Shown here in pieces: positions 17,678-26,626 of a stretch of DNA of 64,000 nucleotides (within the stretch, counting starts at the first letter, position 1; each line of letters opens with the position of its first letter). The notes beneath the pieces were generated by a model. That model did no database searches. It saw only the letters and a program-made list of their open reading frames with translations, and was not told where the DNA came from. The translations under genes were made by a program, and so were the position numbers. This DNA comes from Herbiconiux sp. (GTDB lineage: Bacteria > Actinomycetota > Actinomycetes > Actinomycetales > Microbacteriaceae): positions 1-64,000 of the forward strand of contig NZ_JAHFUW010000011.1 in assembly GCF_023264855.1 (NCBI RefSeq). The letters run 5' to 3'.

Positions 17678-17717
17678 ACCCCTCGCTCCGGACCGTTCGT
17701 CCAACCCCTTCTTTTAC

Positions 17718-17729
17718 TGAGCATTACTC
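17718..17729. promoter_or_regulatory. Operator-like palindrome in the promoter of the Ig-like membrane protein gene
   Basis: TGAGCATTACTC is GAG and CTC around CATTA; with flanks ACTGAG/CTCGGT the dyad is 6 bp with one mismatch. The reverse complement of this 12-mer is GAGTAATGCTCA, found exactly at 20713-20724. It sits just before TATATT (17732-17737), a good -10 seven bases ahead of ATG 17745. A TetR-type repressor site is the simplest reading. Confidence 0.6.
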
Positions 17730-17744
17730 GGTATATTCGCATGC

Positions 17745-19922
17745 ATGGAACGACGGATGCTCGCGCAGCTCGTCACGGCGGTCACGGTGCCGGCGATGGC
17801 CGTCTCGGTCGCGCTCGGCGCGCTTGGCATGGTCGGCATGGTCGCGGCACCGAGTGCTCGCGCCGACGGCATCACGCCGCTGACGCTAGACCTGCCCGCT
17901 GCCGGCGAGGTCTTCTCCTCCGACTCCGCCGGGGTGTTCGCCGTCGTCTTCGCCGGCCTGGGAGCCTTCGGCGATCCGGTCACCGTCACCGACCCCACCG
18001 GGACGGCGCTCTGTGCGAGTACCGTCCAAGATGACGGCACGTGGACGTGCACGGCCGACGCGATGCCCGACTTCTTCGGCCAGGTCACGGTCACCGATTC
18101 GGTGACCACCCTGGTCCGCCTGCTCGGGGCGGTGAACCCGCCTCGCCTGGACCCGAGCCAGTCCGGCGGCATCTCGACCGATGCTGCCGATTTCGTCACC
18201 TCGGGCACCGCTGCGCCGGGAGCCCTGGTCGACCTCTTCCGCAACGACGAGCAGGCGTGCTCCACCGTCGCCGACCAGGGCGGCGGCTGGACGTGCGCCT
18301 TGGCGCTGACGGATGCGGATGTCGGCACCGCGCTCCTCACCGGCACCCAGACCCCGCCCTATGCGGCGCGTGCGTCCGCACCCTCTCCTGCCGTGTCCCT
18401 CGTCTACCGGCTGCCCGAGGTCGTGATCCCGGTGGTGCCATCGGATCCGGTCGATCCGGGTGGCCCGGCCACTCCTGTCGACCCTGCGACGCCCGGGAGC
18501 ACCGCGAGCGAGACGCCGGGCGCGCCAGCGTCGCCCGACAGCGGACCGGTGCTTCCGGCGGACGGCGCCTCGGCCGCGCCCGACGCAGTGGACGGCGGCG
18601 CAGCGGGGGACGGTGAGGGCGCACTGCTCCGTCCCGGCCGAGCCGGCTCCGACCTCGACGAAGCCGCGGATGCCGGCACCCCGACCGGCATCGAACCCGG
18701 CCGGAGCACGGGCCGTGGCGCTCCCGCGCCTGTCGGCACCCCGGACGACGTGCGCCGGACCCCGGAGCGATCCGGCGTGGCCGCCGATCCGGCCACCGGG
18801 ACGCAGGCCGGAATGGCTCCCGGCCTGTCCGAAACCGACGGGTGGAACGAGCCCACGGGCTTCGGGACGACGCTCCGGCCGTTCGGATCGATCGCCTTTG
18901 ACTCCCCCGCCTTCGCCGTGTCGGTCTCGGTGCTGGTGGCGGGCTTCGTGCTGGTGCTGGCCTTGCCTGCCGAACTCCTGCAATCCACGATCCGTGAGAA
19001 CTACCACCGCATCGCGCCTCGCGTGCCTCGCCTGCTCCGCCTCCGCCGACAGGTGCGGCGGTCGCCGGCCGGCGAACAGTTCGCGCGTCGCGTCGGCCCC
19101 GTGGCCGCACGGGGTCCGGTGGCGATCATGCTGGTGACCGCTCTGGTGTCGGCGTTCGCCGACCCGTCGACCGGCCTCGATGCCCGCTCGCTGCGTCTCG
19201 CGCTGGCACTGACCCTGGTGATGCTGATCGTGAACGGAGTCGGGATCGCCAGCGGCGGCCTGCATGCCGCGCGGCGGTACGGAGCCAGGATCGCGGTCTC
19301 GGCCCGGCCGGCGACCCTCCTCCTCGTCGTCGCCACGGTGCTGGTCTCGCGGTTCGCGGATCTGCAGCCCGGTCTGCTGTTCGGTCTGGTGCTGGGAGTC
19401 GAGTTCGGCACCCGGATGCGCGCCGGCCGACTCGCCCGAACGACCATCGTCACCAGTTGCTCCCTGCTCGCCCTGGGCTCGGTGAGCTGGATCGCCTTCG
19501 GTCTTTTCGCGCCGGCCTGGCAGGCGCATCCGGATTTCGGCAACCAGCTGATCGCCGAGGTGCTCACCGGAGTCGCGGTCGAGGCTCTCACCGGGCTCGT
19601 TATCGCGCTCCTCCCGCTCACCTTCCTCGACGGACACACCGTGTTCTCGGCCTCCAAGGCCGCGTGGGCCGCGCTCTACTCGGTCGTGCTGACGGTGTTC
19701 GTCGTGATCATCCTCCCGGTGCCCTCGAGCTGGGTGCAGGTGCCCTCGCTCGCTTCCCCGTGGGCGCTGGCCTCCGCGGTCTTCGCCCTGGTCGGCGTTC
19801 TGACCTGGGCGGCATTCCGGTTCATCACGCCACGCATGCGGATCGAGCCGGCCGCGGGCGAACCACCACCCGAGCCGGCGGTGCACCCGCACCCCGCGCC
19901 CGTGCGCGAACTCAGTCGATGA
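17745..19922 (+). CDS. Large Ig-like, Pro-rich-linker, multi-TM membrane protein
   Basis: 725 residues. A signal peptide (LVTAVTVPAMAVSVALGALGMVGMVAAPSARA) precedes two extracytoplasmic repeats, each ending in DDGTWTCTADAMP- and GGGWTCALALTD-like strands with paired Cys (about 30-210). A 170-residue Pro/Ala/Gly/Asp linker follows. From about residue 385 there are eight or so hydrophobic helices with conserved polar spots (DGHTVFSASKAAWAALY, ITPRMRIEP). Known relatives are uncharacterised actinobacterial membrane proteins. Translation looks leaderless: TATATT at 17732 puts the transcript start at or near the ATG. Its promoter carries a palindrome shared with the 20.7-kb divergent promoter. Confidence 0.78.
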   Translation: MERRMLAQLVTAVTVPAMAVSVALGALGMVGMVAAPSARADGITPLTLDLPAAGEVFSSDSAGVFAVVFAGLGAFGDPVTVTDPTGTALCASTVQDDGTWTCTADAMPDFFGQVTVTDSVTTLVRLLGAVNPPRLDPSQSGGISTDAADFVTSGTAAPGALVDLFRNDEQACSTVADQGGGWTCALALTDADVGTALLTGTQTPPYAARASAPSPAVSLVYRLPEVVIPVVPSDPVDPGGPATPVDPATPGSTASETPGAPASPDSGPVLPADGASAAPDAVDGGAAGDGEGALLRPGRAGSDLDEAADAGTPTGIEPGRSTGRGAPAPVGTPDDVRRTPERSGVAADPATGTQAGMAPGLSETDGWNEPTGFGTTLRPFGSIAFDSPAFAVSVSVLVAGFVLVLALPAELLQSTIRENYHRIAPRVPRLLRLRRQVRRSPAGEQFARRVGPVAARGPVAIMLVTALVSAFADPSTGLDARSLRLALALTLVMLIVNGVGIASGGLHAARRYGARIAVSARPATLLLVVATVLVSRFADLQPGLLFGLVLGVEFGTRMRAGRLARTTIVTSCSLLALGSVSWIAFGLFAPAWQAHPDFGNQLIAEVLTGVAVEALTGLVIALLPLTFLDGHTVFSASKAAWAALYSVVLTVFVVIILPVPSSWVQVPSLASPWALASAVFALVGVLTWAAFRFITPRMRIEPAAGEPPPEPAVHPHPAPVRELSR

Positions 19923-20694
19923 CCCGGGCGATCTGAAGCGCCATCGGCCGCAGCACACTGTGCTCGCCCTTGGCCACCGGATGCACGGTCACGTTCTGCA
20001 GGCGCGCGAGGCGCTCGATGCTGTCGGGCAGCACGATCCGGTCGCGCACGCCGTAGAGCACGTCGACGTCGACGCGGATCTGGGCCACGTCGGTGAGCGT
20101 CGTCTGGCCTTCGATGCAGTGCTCCATCGACTGGGCGAAGGCCCTCCAATACCGCTCCTCGATCACGATGCCGGGCCCCGGAAGGATGCGATCGAGAAAG
20201 GCGAGCCGGCGGGTGGTGCGATCCCGGTCGGTGCGGAGGAAGCGGAAGAAGCGCAGGTAGGTCTTCACGGCCAGCCGGTCGGTCCGGTCGGTGAGGTACG
20301 CCTCCTCGGCGTACACCGGCGGAGAGACCAGCACCACCTGACTCACCTCACGACCGTGCACCGCCGCGTATCGAGAGGCGATCAGCGAGCCGAGACTGTG
20401 CCCCACGAGCGTGAACCGGCCGCGCAGGCGGAGCGAACGGATGGTGGCGTGCAGGGCCGCGACGTGCTCGTCGAGCGTGAAGGTGGCCGTGGCGGGTGCG
20501 ACCGACCCGCCGAAGCCCAGCAGGTCGATCGCGATCACCCGGTAGAGCGGCGAGAGCAAGGGAACCAGATGCGACCAGCTCTTCGAGGAGGAGTTGATGC
20601 CGTGCACGAGCACGACCACCGGCCCCTCCCCCTGATCGACGGCCACGTTCAGCAGTGTCGGCGTGCCACCCCGCAGCATCCGCAGCGCGTTCAT
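19912..20694 (-). CDS. Alpha/beta-hydrolase fold enzyme
   Basis: 260 residues from ATG 20694, preceded by AGGGGG; the upstream in-frame ATGs at 20712 and 20709 lie in or against an operator-like palindrome. The oxyanion motif VVLVHGINSSSKSWSHLVPLL, the nucleophile elbow VGHSLGSLIA and a late HPVAKGEHSVLRP, supplying the catalytic His, mark a serine alpha/beta-hydrolase. The acid is probably Asp in VLYGVRDRIVLP. Substrate unknown (esterase, lipase or C-C hydrolase). Its 3' end overlaps the converging membrane-protein gene by 11 bases. It is divergent from the GyrI-like gene and may share its operator. Confidence 0.87.
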   Translation of the reverse strand: MNALRMLRGGTPTLLNVAVDQGEGPVVVLVHGINSSSKSWSHLVPLLSPLYRVIAIDLLGFGGSVAPATATFTLDEHVAALHATIRSLRLRGRFTLVGHSLGSLIASRYAAVHGREVSQVVLVSPPVYAEEAYLTDRTDRLAVKTYLRFFRFLRTDRDRTTRRLAFLDRILPGPGIVIEERYWRAFAQSMEHCIEGQTTLTDVAQIRVDVDVLYGVRDRIVLPDSIERLARLQNVTVHPVAKGEHSVLRPMALQIARVID

Positions 20695-20710
20695 CCCGCC
20701 CCCTGTCATC

Positions 20711-20725
20711 ATGAGTAATGCTCAT
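20711..20725. promoter_or_regulatory. Operator-like palindrome between the hydrolase and GyrI-like genes
   Basis: ATGAG and CTCAT form a perfect 5-bp dyad around TAATG. The core TGAGTAATGCTCA is the reverse complement of the site at 17718-17729. It lies between the diverging hydrolase (20694) and GyrI-like (20734) starts, next to GCTATC, a weak -10 before ATG 20734. One repressor could control all three genes. Confidence 0.6.
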
Positions 20726-20733
20726 GCTATCGC

Positions 20734-21465
20734 ATGGAGTTGGTGACGGCCAGTACTCTGCCGCACGCCTTGCGCACGCTGGAGCTGCCGGCGCGGCGGT
20801 ATCTGATGGTCGACGGATCAGGGGACCCGAACGCGTCCGGGTTCCAGGACGCCCTCGGTGCTCTGTACCCGGTCGCCTACGCCGTGAAGTTCGCGAGCAA
20901 GAACGATCTCGGCCGGGACTACGTGGTGCCCCCGCTCGAGGCCCTCTGGTGGGCGGATGAGCTCGCGGTCTTCACCGCGCAGCGCGACAAGAGCCGCTGG
21001 AAGTGGACCCTGCTGTCCCTCGTGCCCGACTGGATCGACGCCGAAACGGTGCAGAGCATCCTCACCGCCCGGGAGGCCGGCGCCGCTGCGCCGGTGCGGC
21101 TCGAGACCCTGGAAGAAGGGCTGTGCGTGCAGACCCTTCACGTCGGCCCGTTCGATGACGAGGGCGAGATCCTCGCCGAGATGCATCACGCCTTCCCGGA
21201 GCGCGCCGGCCACATCCTCACCGGCACGCACCACGAGATCTCCCTCAGCGACCTCCGCCGCGTTCCTCCCGAGCGCCAGCGCACGATCCTGCGTCAGCCG
21301 ATCCGCCCAGCGGCACCGAGCCCGCGCTCAGTCGCGGCGACGGAGACGATCGTCTTCGACGAGGAGCAGTCGGCGAAGGGGCGTGTTTCCCCAGACCCCG
21401 AGGTCTACCTCCGCCGAGCGGCCCGCCGGTTCATCGAGACGGCGGAGGTCACGCCAGGCGGCTAG
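20734..21465 (+). CDS. GyrI-like small-molecule-binding protein
   Basis: 243 residues. The segment from LPARRYLMVDGSGDPNASGFQDALGALYPVAYAVKF through YVVPPLEALWW, SRWKWTLLSLVPDWI, LCVQTLHVGPFDDEGEILAEMHHAF and GTHHEISLSDLRRVPPERQRTILRQPI covers the whole GyrI-like (COG4832) family. The family normally ends near that last motif, about residue 190. The remaining 53 residues are read antisense through the end of the converging methylase-like gene and look like an accidental extension. Related domains bind drugs or act as cyclopropanoid hydrolases. ATG 20734 has a -10-like element immediately upstream and no Shine-Dalgarno. Confidence 0.85.
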   Translation: MELVTASTLPHALRTLELPARRYLMVDGSGDPNASGFQDALGALYPVAYAVKFASKNDLGRDYVVPPLEALWWADELAVFTAQRDKSRWKWTLLSLVPDWIDAETVQSILTAREAGAAAPVRLETLEEGLCVQTLHVGPFDDEGEILAEMHHAFPERAGHILTGTHHEISLSDLRRVPPERQRTILRQPIRPAAPSPRSVAATETIVFDEEQSAKGRVSPDPEVYLRRAARRFIETAEVTPGG

Positions 21466-22206
21466 ACCCTCGGGCGACCCCGCAGAGGAACCCGGCAGGA
21501 GCAGCGCCCCGCCCTTCGCTGTCACGGCGCCGGTGAAGCTCCGCAGTTCCCGGGCCTCGACGGATGCCCCGGTGGGCGGATCCAGGAACACCACGTCGTC
21601 CTCCCGCACCGCGGGCAGGAACGAGAACGGCGACCCCACCAGGAACTCGACGTCGCGGTCGCGCAGGATCGAGGCGAGTTCGAGCAGGCCCGCAGCGTCG
21701 AAGGCCGGTTCGTCGCGTCCGGGAACCGCGTCGTCGAAGTGCTGGAGGGGCAGACCTCCAGAGCCGGGCGCCGACGTTCCCCGCAAGTAGATGAAGCGAG
21801 CGGCGCGCTCGACATCGGAACCGATCGGCTCGTCCAGGACACCCGTAACCTCCGATCCGTGTGTCGCGTCCGCACGATCCCCGGCCTGCAGGGCGAGTTC
21901 CCGCTCGGCGAGAAAGTATGCCGGGCTGTGCCTCGCGGCGTGGAACGCGACACGCTCCACGAGCGCGCGCGCCTCAGCACGCACCGTCGCCCACACGGTC
22001 ACGAGGTCGCGGTTCGGGCTGCCGAGCACGAACGACCACTCCGGATGCCGCGCCAGCAGTGCCACGGCCACGGCTCCGCCGTCCAGAATCGGTTCGACGT
22101 ACCCTCCGGCGGCCGCCGGCACGTACTCGAGCAGCCGATCGGCCTGCCGGCGCCGGCGCACCGAGTCGAGGTACGGCGGCGCGAGCCGTCGGGCGGTGCG
22201 ACTCAC
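21328..22206 (-). CDS. Degenerate D12/Dam-like DNA adenine methylase homolog
   Basis: 292 residues. Order and spacing follow Dam-type (D12) N6-adenine methylases: [20 protein letters not shown] for the cofactor motif Fx[21 protein letters not shown] for the SDxNxDLI segment, YFLAERE for the YYxxR region, [11 protein letters not shown] for [10 protein letters not shown], and [10 protein letters not shown] for the catalytic DPPY. The changes are telling: motif I lacks the GGG run and the catalytic Tyr is Thr. It may not methylate DNA, or may act on something else. No restriction or specificity gene lies nearby. Its 3' end overlaps the converging GyrI-like gene by 138 bases. Confidence 0.65.
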   Translation of the reverse strand: MSRTARRLAPPYLDSVRRRRQADRLLEYVPAAAGGYVEPILDGGAVAVALLARHPEWSFVLGSPNRDLVTVWATVRAEARALVERVAFHAARHSPAYFLAERELALQAGDRADATHGSEVTGVLDEPIGSDVERAARFIYLRGTSAPGSGGLPLQHFDDAVPGRDEPAFDAAGLLELASILRDRDVEFLVGSPFSFLPAVREDDVVFLDPPTGASVEARELRSFTGAVTAKGGALLLPGSSAGSPEGLAAWRDLRRLDEPAGRSAEVDLGVWGNTPLRRLLLVEDDRLRRRD

Positions 22207-22247
22207 GGCATCCGCTCGCCGGCGCGCTCCCCCACCGCTACCCGCGG

Positions 22248-22616
22248 TCAGCGACCGGGCTCGTCGAAGTACGACACGTGCACCTCGTTGCGGTCACGAG
22301 CCGCCTCGGCGCGCTCCTGACGCAGGCGCTCGGCGCGTTCCTGGCGCTCGCGCAGAATGTCGGGGTCGACCTCGACGCGGCGCACCGACAGGGATCCCTT
22401 GGTGGCCGGGCTGGCGGCCTTCTTGGCGGCCGGACGTGCGGCCGAGCTGCCGCCTCCGGTCGCCGCGGCGCGGGGCGCACGCACGACGGGCATCTGGCCC
22501 GTGCCGCGGCAGCGCTGAGCGTTCTTGTCGTCGTGCTGGATCATGGACCCGGAGACGAGACCGACCGCGACGGACTTCCCGCACACGGGGCACTTCGTTC
22601 CTGTACTGCTTGCCAT
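22248..22616 (-). CDS. Small zinc-ribbon-like protein with charged helical tail
   Basis: 122 residues. The N-terminus [16 protein letters not shown]…[14 protein letters not shown] offers CxxC-His-Cys ligands for one zinc. A middle linker rich in Ala, Arg and Pro is followed by the charged helix [24 protein letters not shown] and a short tail. I do not recognise a named family; a nucleic-acid-binding or structural role is possible. It is divergent from the Ddn-family gene, 99 bases between starts. Confidence 0.65.
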   Translation of the reverse strand: MASSTGTKCPVCGKSVAVGLVSGSMIQHDDKNAQRCRGTGQMPVVRAPRAAATGGGSSAARPAAKKAASPATKGSLSVRRVEVDPDILRERQERAERLRQERAEAARDRNEVHVSYFDEPGR

Positions 22617-22715
22617 GGTGGTGATGACGACCCTTCCGATGCTCGGGCGGAGATGCCACCCGAAAGGTCAATTTTCGCACGGAATACCCGTCGCTTCTTC
22701 GCCGTTGGAGAAAAC

Positions 22716-23162
22716 ATGCCATTGAATGCGGAATACGAACCGGGAACCAGCGACTGGGCGCGCGAGCAGCTCGAGCTCTACGAAGCCTCAGGAGGCACCG
22801 AGGGCACCGAGTTGAACGGGATGGGCGTCATCGTCCTGAGCACCATCGGAGCCAAGAGCGGCAAGCTGCGCAAGACGCCGCTGATGCGCGTCGAGCACGA
22901 TGGCGAGTACGCCGTGGTGGCCTCGCTCGGCGGTGCTCCGAAGCATCCGGTCTGGTACTTCAACGTGCTGGCGAACGATCACGTCGAGCTGCAAGACCGC
23001 ACCGAGAAGCACGACTACCGCGCCCGCGAGGTGTTCGACGACGAGAAGGCGCTCTGGTGGGAGCGCGCCGTCGCCGCCTACCCGCCCTACGCCGAGTACC
23101 AGCAGAAGACCGATCGCTCGATCCCCGTCTTCGTGCTCACCCGCTTCGACCCCGAGCAGTAG
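22716..23162 (+). CDS. F420-dependent Ddn-family (deazaflavin nitroreductase-like) protein
   Basis: 148 residues from ATG 22716, with GGAG eight bases upstream. The family pattern is clear: [69 protein letters not shown], then [31 protein letters not shown]. These split-barrel proteins use coenzyme F420H2 to reduce quinones, nitroaromatics and similar electrophiles. The presence of this family implies F420 synthesis elsewhere in the genome. The gene stands alone between the zinc-ribbon gene and the dha operon. Confidence 0.92.
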   Translation: MPLNAEYEPGTSDWAREQLELYEASGGTEGTELNGMGVIVLSTIGAKSGKLRKTPLMRVEHDGEYAVVASLGGAPKHPVWYFNVLANDHVELQDRTEKHDYRAREVFDDEKALWWERAVAAYPPYAEYQQKTDRSIPVFVLTRFDPEQ

Positions 23163-23219
23163 AAGCCCCGGCAGTAGAAGCCCCCGGCAGGAGAAGCCGG
23201 CGAGGCCTGACGCCGCGGC

Positions 23220-23951
23220 TCAGGCCTCGCCGAAACCGGTCTCGATCAGGTCGGCCAGCGCCTTCACGGCGTCTGCCCCATCGGGATCAGAACTCGCGAT
23301 CTCGACGCTCGACCCCTTCGTGAGGCCCAGCGACATGATGCCCAGCAGACTCTTCGCGTCTTTCCCGTTCACGGTCACCTTCGCGGGGAATGTCGTCGCG
23401 AGCTTCACGAACTCCGCGGCGGGTCGAGCGTGCAGCCCGTCCTTGTTCACGACGGTCACCGTGCGTGACGGTGTTCCGGATGCCGCGGGCCCGGCCTCGA
23501 ACACCGGAACGGCCGCGATGTCGCCGTCGCCCGCATCCGCCGCCTTCGCCTCCTGAACGGCATTCGCCGACTCGCCCGCCGCGACGACCTCGGCCAGGCC
23601 GGCGCCGGACTCCGCGGCGACCGCGGCCGCCACTCCCCCTTCGACCAGGGGCGCCGAGACGATCCGCACGCGCTCGCGCACCTCGTCGTCGAGAAAGTCG
23701 AGAGCGGTCTCGGTGGTCAGGATGGCCGAACCGAGGTCGCAGAACACGGCCACTCCCGCGCCGGAGTCGGCGGCTTCGACGGCCGCCGTCACCTTGTCGA
23801 AGCTGGTGCCGATCCCGCCCTCGTCGGTTCCGCCGGCCGCCGCCAGCGTCGCGGTGCCCGCCATCTGCGCGGCGAGCTCGACGAGCCCCTCGGCGATCTT
23901 CGAGCTGTGGGAGACGAAGACGATCCCGACCTTGCCTTCCGTGCCCGCCAT
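23220..23951 (-). CDS. dhaM: DhaM: PTS phosphoryl donor subunit of dihydroxyacetone kinase, with HPr domain
   Basis: 243 residues from ATG 23951, just after the dhaL stop. The N-terminal EIIA-mannose-like domain (VGIVFVSHSSKIAEGLVELAAQM…VFCDLGSAILTTETALDFL) carries the active His in FVSHSS. After an Ala-rich linker comes an HPr domain (about 155-243), with active His in NKDGLHARPAAEFVKLA and the conserved KSLLGIMSLGLTKGSSVEI. No EI-like domain is present, unlike E. coli DhaM. DhaM passes phosphate from PEP via the PTS to the ADP held by DhaL. Third gene of dhaKLM. Confidence 0.93.
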   Translation of the reverse strand: MAGTEGKVGIVFVSHSSKIAEGLVELAAQMAGTATLAAAGGTDEGGIGTSFDKVTAAVEAADSGAGVAVFCDLGSAILTTETALDFLDDEVRERVRIVSAPLVEGGVAAAVAAESGAGLAEVVAAGESANAVQEAKAADAGDGDIAAVPVFEAGPAASGTPSRTVTVVNKDGLHARPAAEFVKLATTFPAKVTVNGKDAKSLLGIMSLGLTKGSSVEIASSDPDGADAVKALADLIETGFGEA

Positions 23952-23952
23952 G

Positions 23953-24606
23953 TCAGGCGTCTTTCCCGACGACATCGGCCGCGGCATCCGCCGCCGCCCG
24001 CAGGATCAGCGACGACGACTGCGCGCCCGGGTCGCGGTGTCCGATCGCCCGCTCCCCCAGGTAGCTCGCGCGTCCCTTGCGGGCCACGAGCGGTTCGGTG
24101 GCCTTCGCTCCCTGCTCCGCGGCGGTGGCGGCCGCATCCAGGATCTCGGCCTCGCTCTTGCCGTCGGCCTGGGCCGCAGCGGAGGCGTCGACCGCCGGAG
24201 TCCAGGCGTCGATCATCGTCTTGTCCCCGGGCTCGGCCTTGCCGCGCAGCACGATGCCGTCGCGGGCCGCGGTCAACAGGGCGACCAGCGCGGCGCCGTC
24301 CAGCTCGGGCTCTTTGCCCACGGCGGCGGCCGCCTTGAGGTACGCGGTGCCCACCAGCGGTCCGGATGCTCCGCCCACCGTGGAGATGAGCGTGGTGGCG
24401 ACCAGCTTCAGGGCATCACCCGGCACGGCGTCCGTCGGCAGGTCGTCGAGTTTGGCGAGCACGGCGGTGTATCCCCGGTCGAGGTTCTCGCCGTGGTCGC
24501 CATCGCCGATCTCACGGTCGAGGGTGACCAGTTCGACCCGGTGCTCCGAGACGACCTGCGCCGTTCGCCGGATCCAGTCCGTGGTCCAGGTGATACCCAA
24601 GCTCAT
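23953..24606 (-). CDS. dhaL: DhaL: ADP-binding subunit of PTS-dependent dihydroxyacetone kinase
   Basis: 217 residues from ATG 24606; the longer in-frame start overlaps dhaK. The ADP/Mg site is LVTLDREIGDGDHGENLDRGY, with the phosphate loop VGGASGPLVGTAYLKAA and GDKTMIDAWTPA. The C-terminal GRASYLGERAIGHRDPGAQSSSLIL supplies the helix lid. It transfers phosphate from DhaM to dihydroxyacetone bound on DhaK. It lies 5 bases after the dhaK stop and is followed 2 bases later by dhaM. Confidence 0.95.
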   Translation of the reverse strand: MSLGITWTTDWIRRTAQVVSEHRVELVTLDREIGDGDHGENLDRGYTAVLAKLDDLPTDAVPGDALKLVATTLISTVGGASGPLVGTAYLKAAAAVGKEPELDGAALVALLTAARDGIVLRGKAEPGDKTMIDAWTPAVDASAAAQADGKSEAEILDAAATAAEQGAKATEPLVARKGRASYLGERAIGHRDPGAQSSSLILRAAADAAADVVGKDA

Positions 24607-24610
24607 TCGT

Positions 24611-25612
24611 CTACCTTCCCCAGCGCAGCGCCGCGGTCTGCACGGGCGCATCCCACAACTCTGTCAGTTCGTCGTCGAGTTTCAGCACACTGATCGACAC
24701 CCCCTGCATCTCCAGCGAGGTCACGAAGTTGCCCACCAGGGTGCGCGTGACGGTGATGCCCTTCTCGGCCAGCACCTCGGCCGCGCGGCGGAACACGATG
24801 TAGAGCTCCACCTGCGGGGTGCCGCCCATGCCGTTCACGAGCAGCAGCACGTCGTCGCCCGAGGCGAACGGCAGGTCTTCCAGGATGGGCGCCAGCAGGC
24901 GGTCGACGATGGCGTCGGCCGGCTCGAGCTTGATCCGCTCGCGGCCCGGCTCGCCGTGGATGCCGATACCGATCTCGATCTCGTCGTCGGCGAGCACGAA
25001 GCTCGGCTCGCCGGCGTGCGGAACCACGCAGGGGGTGAGCGCCACGCCCATGGTGCGCACCTGCGCATTGACCTTCTCGGCGACCGCCACCACGGCATCC
25101 AGGTCGTCGCCGCGCTCGGCGGCCGCTCCCGCGATCTTCTCCACCAGAACGGTTCCGGCCACGCCGCGACGCCCGGCCGTGTAGAGCGAGTCCTTCACGG
25201 CCACGTCGTCGTCGATGATCACCGAACGCACCTCGATGTCCTCCGCGGCGGCGAGGTCGGCGGCCGTCTCGAAGTTGAGCACGTCGCCGGTGTAGTTCTT
25301 CACGATGTGCAGCACGCCCGCTCCACCGTCGACGGCCTTGGTGGCCGCCAGGATGGGGTCGGGCGTCGGTGAGGTGAAGACCGGACCGGGAACCGCGGCG
25401 TCGAGCATCCCGAACCCGACGAATCCGCCGTGCAGCGGCTCGTGCCCGCTGCCCCCGCCGCTGACGATGCCGACCTTGCCGGAGACCGGCGCGTCTTTCC
25501 GCACGATGTAGATCGGATCGTGCGAGACGGTGACGATGTCGCCGTGCGCGGCCTCGAACCCCACGACGGCCTCGTCGACCACGTTCTTCGGGTCGTTGAT
25601 GAGCTTCTTCAT
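24611..25612 (-). CDS. dhaK: DhaK: dihydroxyacetone-binding subunit of dihydroxyacetone kinase
   Basis: 333 residues, the usual length. It begins [25 protein letters not shown] and contains the substrate loop [17 protein letters not shown], the [18 protein letters not shown] segment and [13 protein letters not shown], whose His forms the hemiaminal with dihydroxyacetone. The product is dihydroxyacetone phosphate, feeding glycolysis. First gene of dhaKLM, divergent from glpF; the 237 bases between them should carry both promoters. No DhaR-type regulator lies in the window. Confidence 0.96.
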   Translation of the reverse strand: MKKLINDPKNVVDEAVVGFEAAHGDIVTVSHDPIYIVRKDAPVSGKVGIVSGGGSGHEPLHGGFVGFGMLDAAVPGPVFTSPTPDPILAATKAVDGGAGVLHIVKNYTGDVLNFETAADLAAAEDIEVRSVIIDDDVAVKDSLYTAGRRGVAGTVLVEKIAGAAAERGDDLDAVVAVAEKVNAQVRTMGVALTPCVVPHAGEPSFVLADDEIEIGIGIHGEPGRERIKLEPADAIVDRLLAPILEDLPFASGDDVLLLVNGMGGTPQVELYIVFRRAAEVLAEKGITVTRTLVGNFVTSLEMQGVSISVLKLDDELTELWDAPVQTAALRWGR

Positions 25613-25849
25613 TGAAATTCCCCTTCGATCGGACGTTCGTCGCCCGCGACGGGAGCCAGAGCCTGGCCATCCACGGCAAATCTACGCCGTTTCACAATCG
25701 GGGCGGTAGCGCCGGCGGGACGGCGCCGAAGATCGCGCGGGATCGCCGCAAATAGCCGTATACCTGACAACATCCTGGGTTTATGGTGGGGGCAACCGTT
25801 CACCACGGAGGTCACAGCGGGTGGCCGAACAGTGCGAAGGAAGGTCATC

Positions 25850-26620
25850 GTGGACAATCTCGGTATCGATTTCTTGTCGGAGCTGGTGGGAACAGCGCTG
25901 CTGGTCCTGCTCGGCTGCGGCGTCGTCGCGAACGTGGCGCTGGTGCGGACGAAGGGATTCAACGGCGGGTTCCTGATGGTCAACATCGGCTGGGGCCTCG
26001 CGGTCTTCGCCGGTGTGATCGTCTCCTACGCCTCGGGCGCGCACCTGAACCCGGCGGTCACGCTGGGCCTGCTCGCCAACGGCGCGACGGAGTTCGGATC
26101 GGCGGCGACTCCGGTCGATGTCAACTTCCTCTCCGTGATCGCCTATATCGGTGCGCAGCTGATCGGTGCGATCATCGGTGCGGTGTTCGTGTGGCTGGCG
26201 TACAAGCAGCACTTCGACGAGGAGCCGGAGCCGGCGAACAAGCTGGGCGTGTTCTCGACCGGTCCGGCGATCCGGTCCTACGGCTGGAACCTGGTGACCG
26301 AGATCATCGGCACGTTCGTGCTGGTGTTCGTGGTGATCGGCTTCGGCGGCGGCCGTCAGGGCGACGGCGGTCTCGCGGCCCTGGGCGCTCTGCCCGTGGC
26401 GCTGCTCGTGATCGGTATCGGTGCCTCCCTCGGTGGCCCGACCGGATACGCGATCAACCCGGCTCGTGACCTCGGCCCGCGTATCGCGCACTTCATCCTG
26501 CCGATCAAGGGCAAAGGCACGTCCGACTGGTCGTACTCCTGGGTCCCGGTCGTGGGCCCGATCATCGGCGGTGTGCTCGCCGGTCTGCTCGCAATTCCGC
26601 TCCTGCCGATCCTCACCTGA
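25850..26620 (+). CDS. glpF: Glycerol facilitator (aquaglyceroporin, MIP family)
   Basis: 256 residues. GTG 25850 is preferred because AAGGAAGG lies five bases before it; GTG 25832 is in frame but inside that leader. The two half-helix signatures are SGAHLNPAVTLG and GYAINPARDLGPR. Asp after the second NPAR is the mark of glycerol-conducting members. Six membrane segments are visible. It admits glycerol by diffusion, trapped by the GlpK gene just downstream. A strong hairpin terminator separates the two, so glpK is read by read-through or its own promoter. Confidence 0.93.
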   Translation: MDNLGIDFLSELVGTALLVLLGCGVVANVALVRTKGFNGGFLMVNIGWGLAVFAGVIVSYASGAHLNPAVTLGLLANGATEFGSAATPVDVNFLSVIAYIGAQLIGAIIGAVFVWLAYKQHFDEEPEPANKLGVFSTGPAIRSYGWNLVTEIIGTFVLVFVVIGFGGGRQGDGGLAALGALPVALLVIGIGASLGGPTGYAINPARDLGPRIAHFILPIKGKGTSDWSYSWVPVVGPIIGGVLAGLLAIPLLPILT

Positions 26621-26626
26621 CACCCA

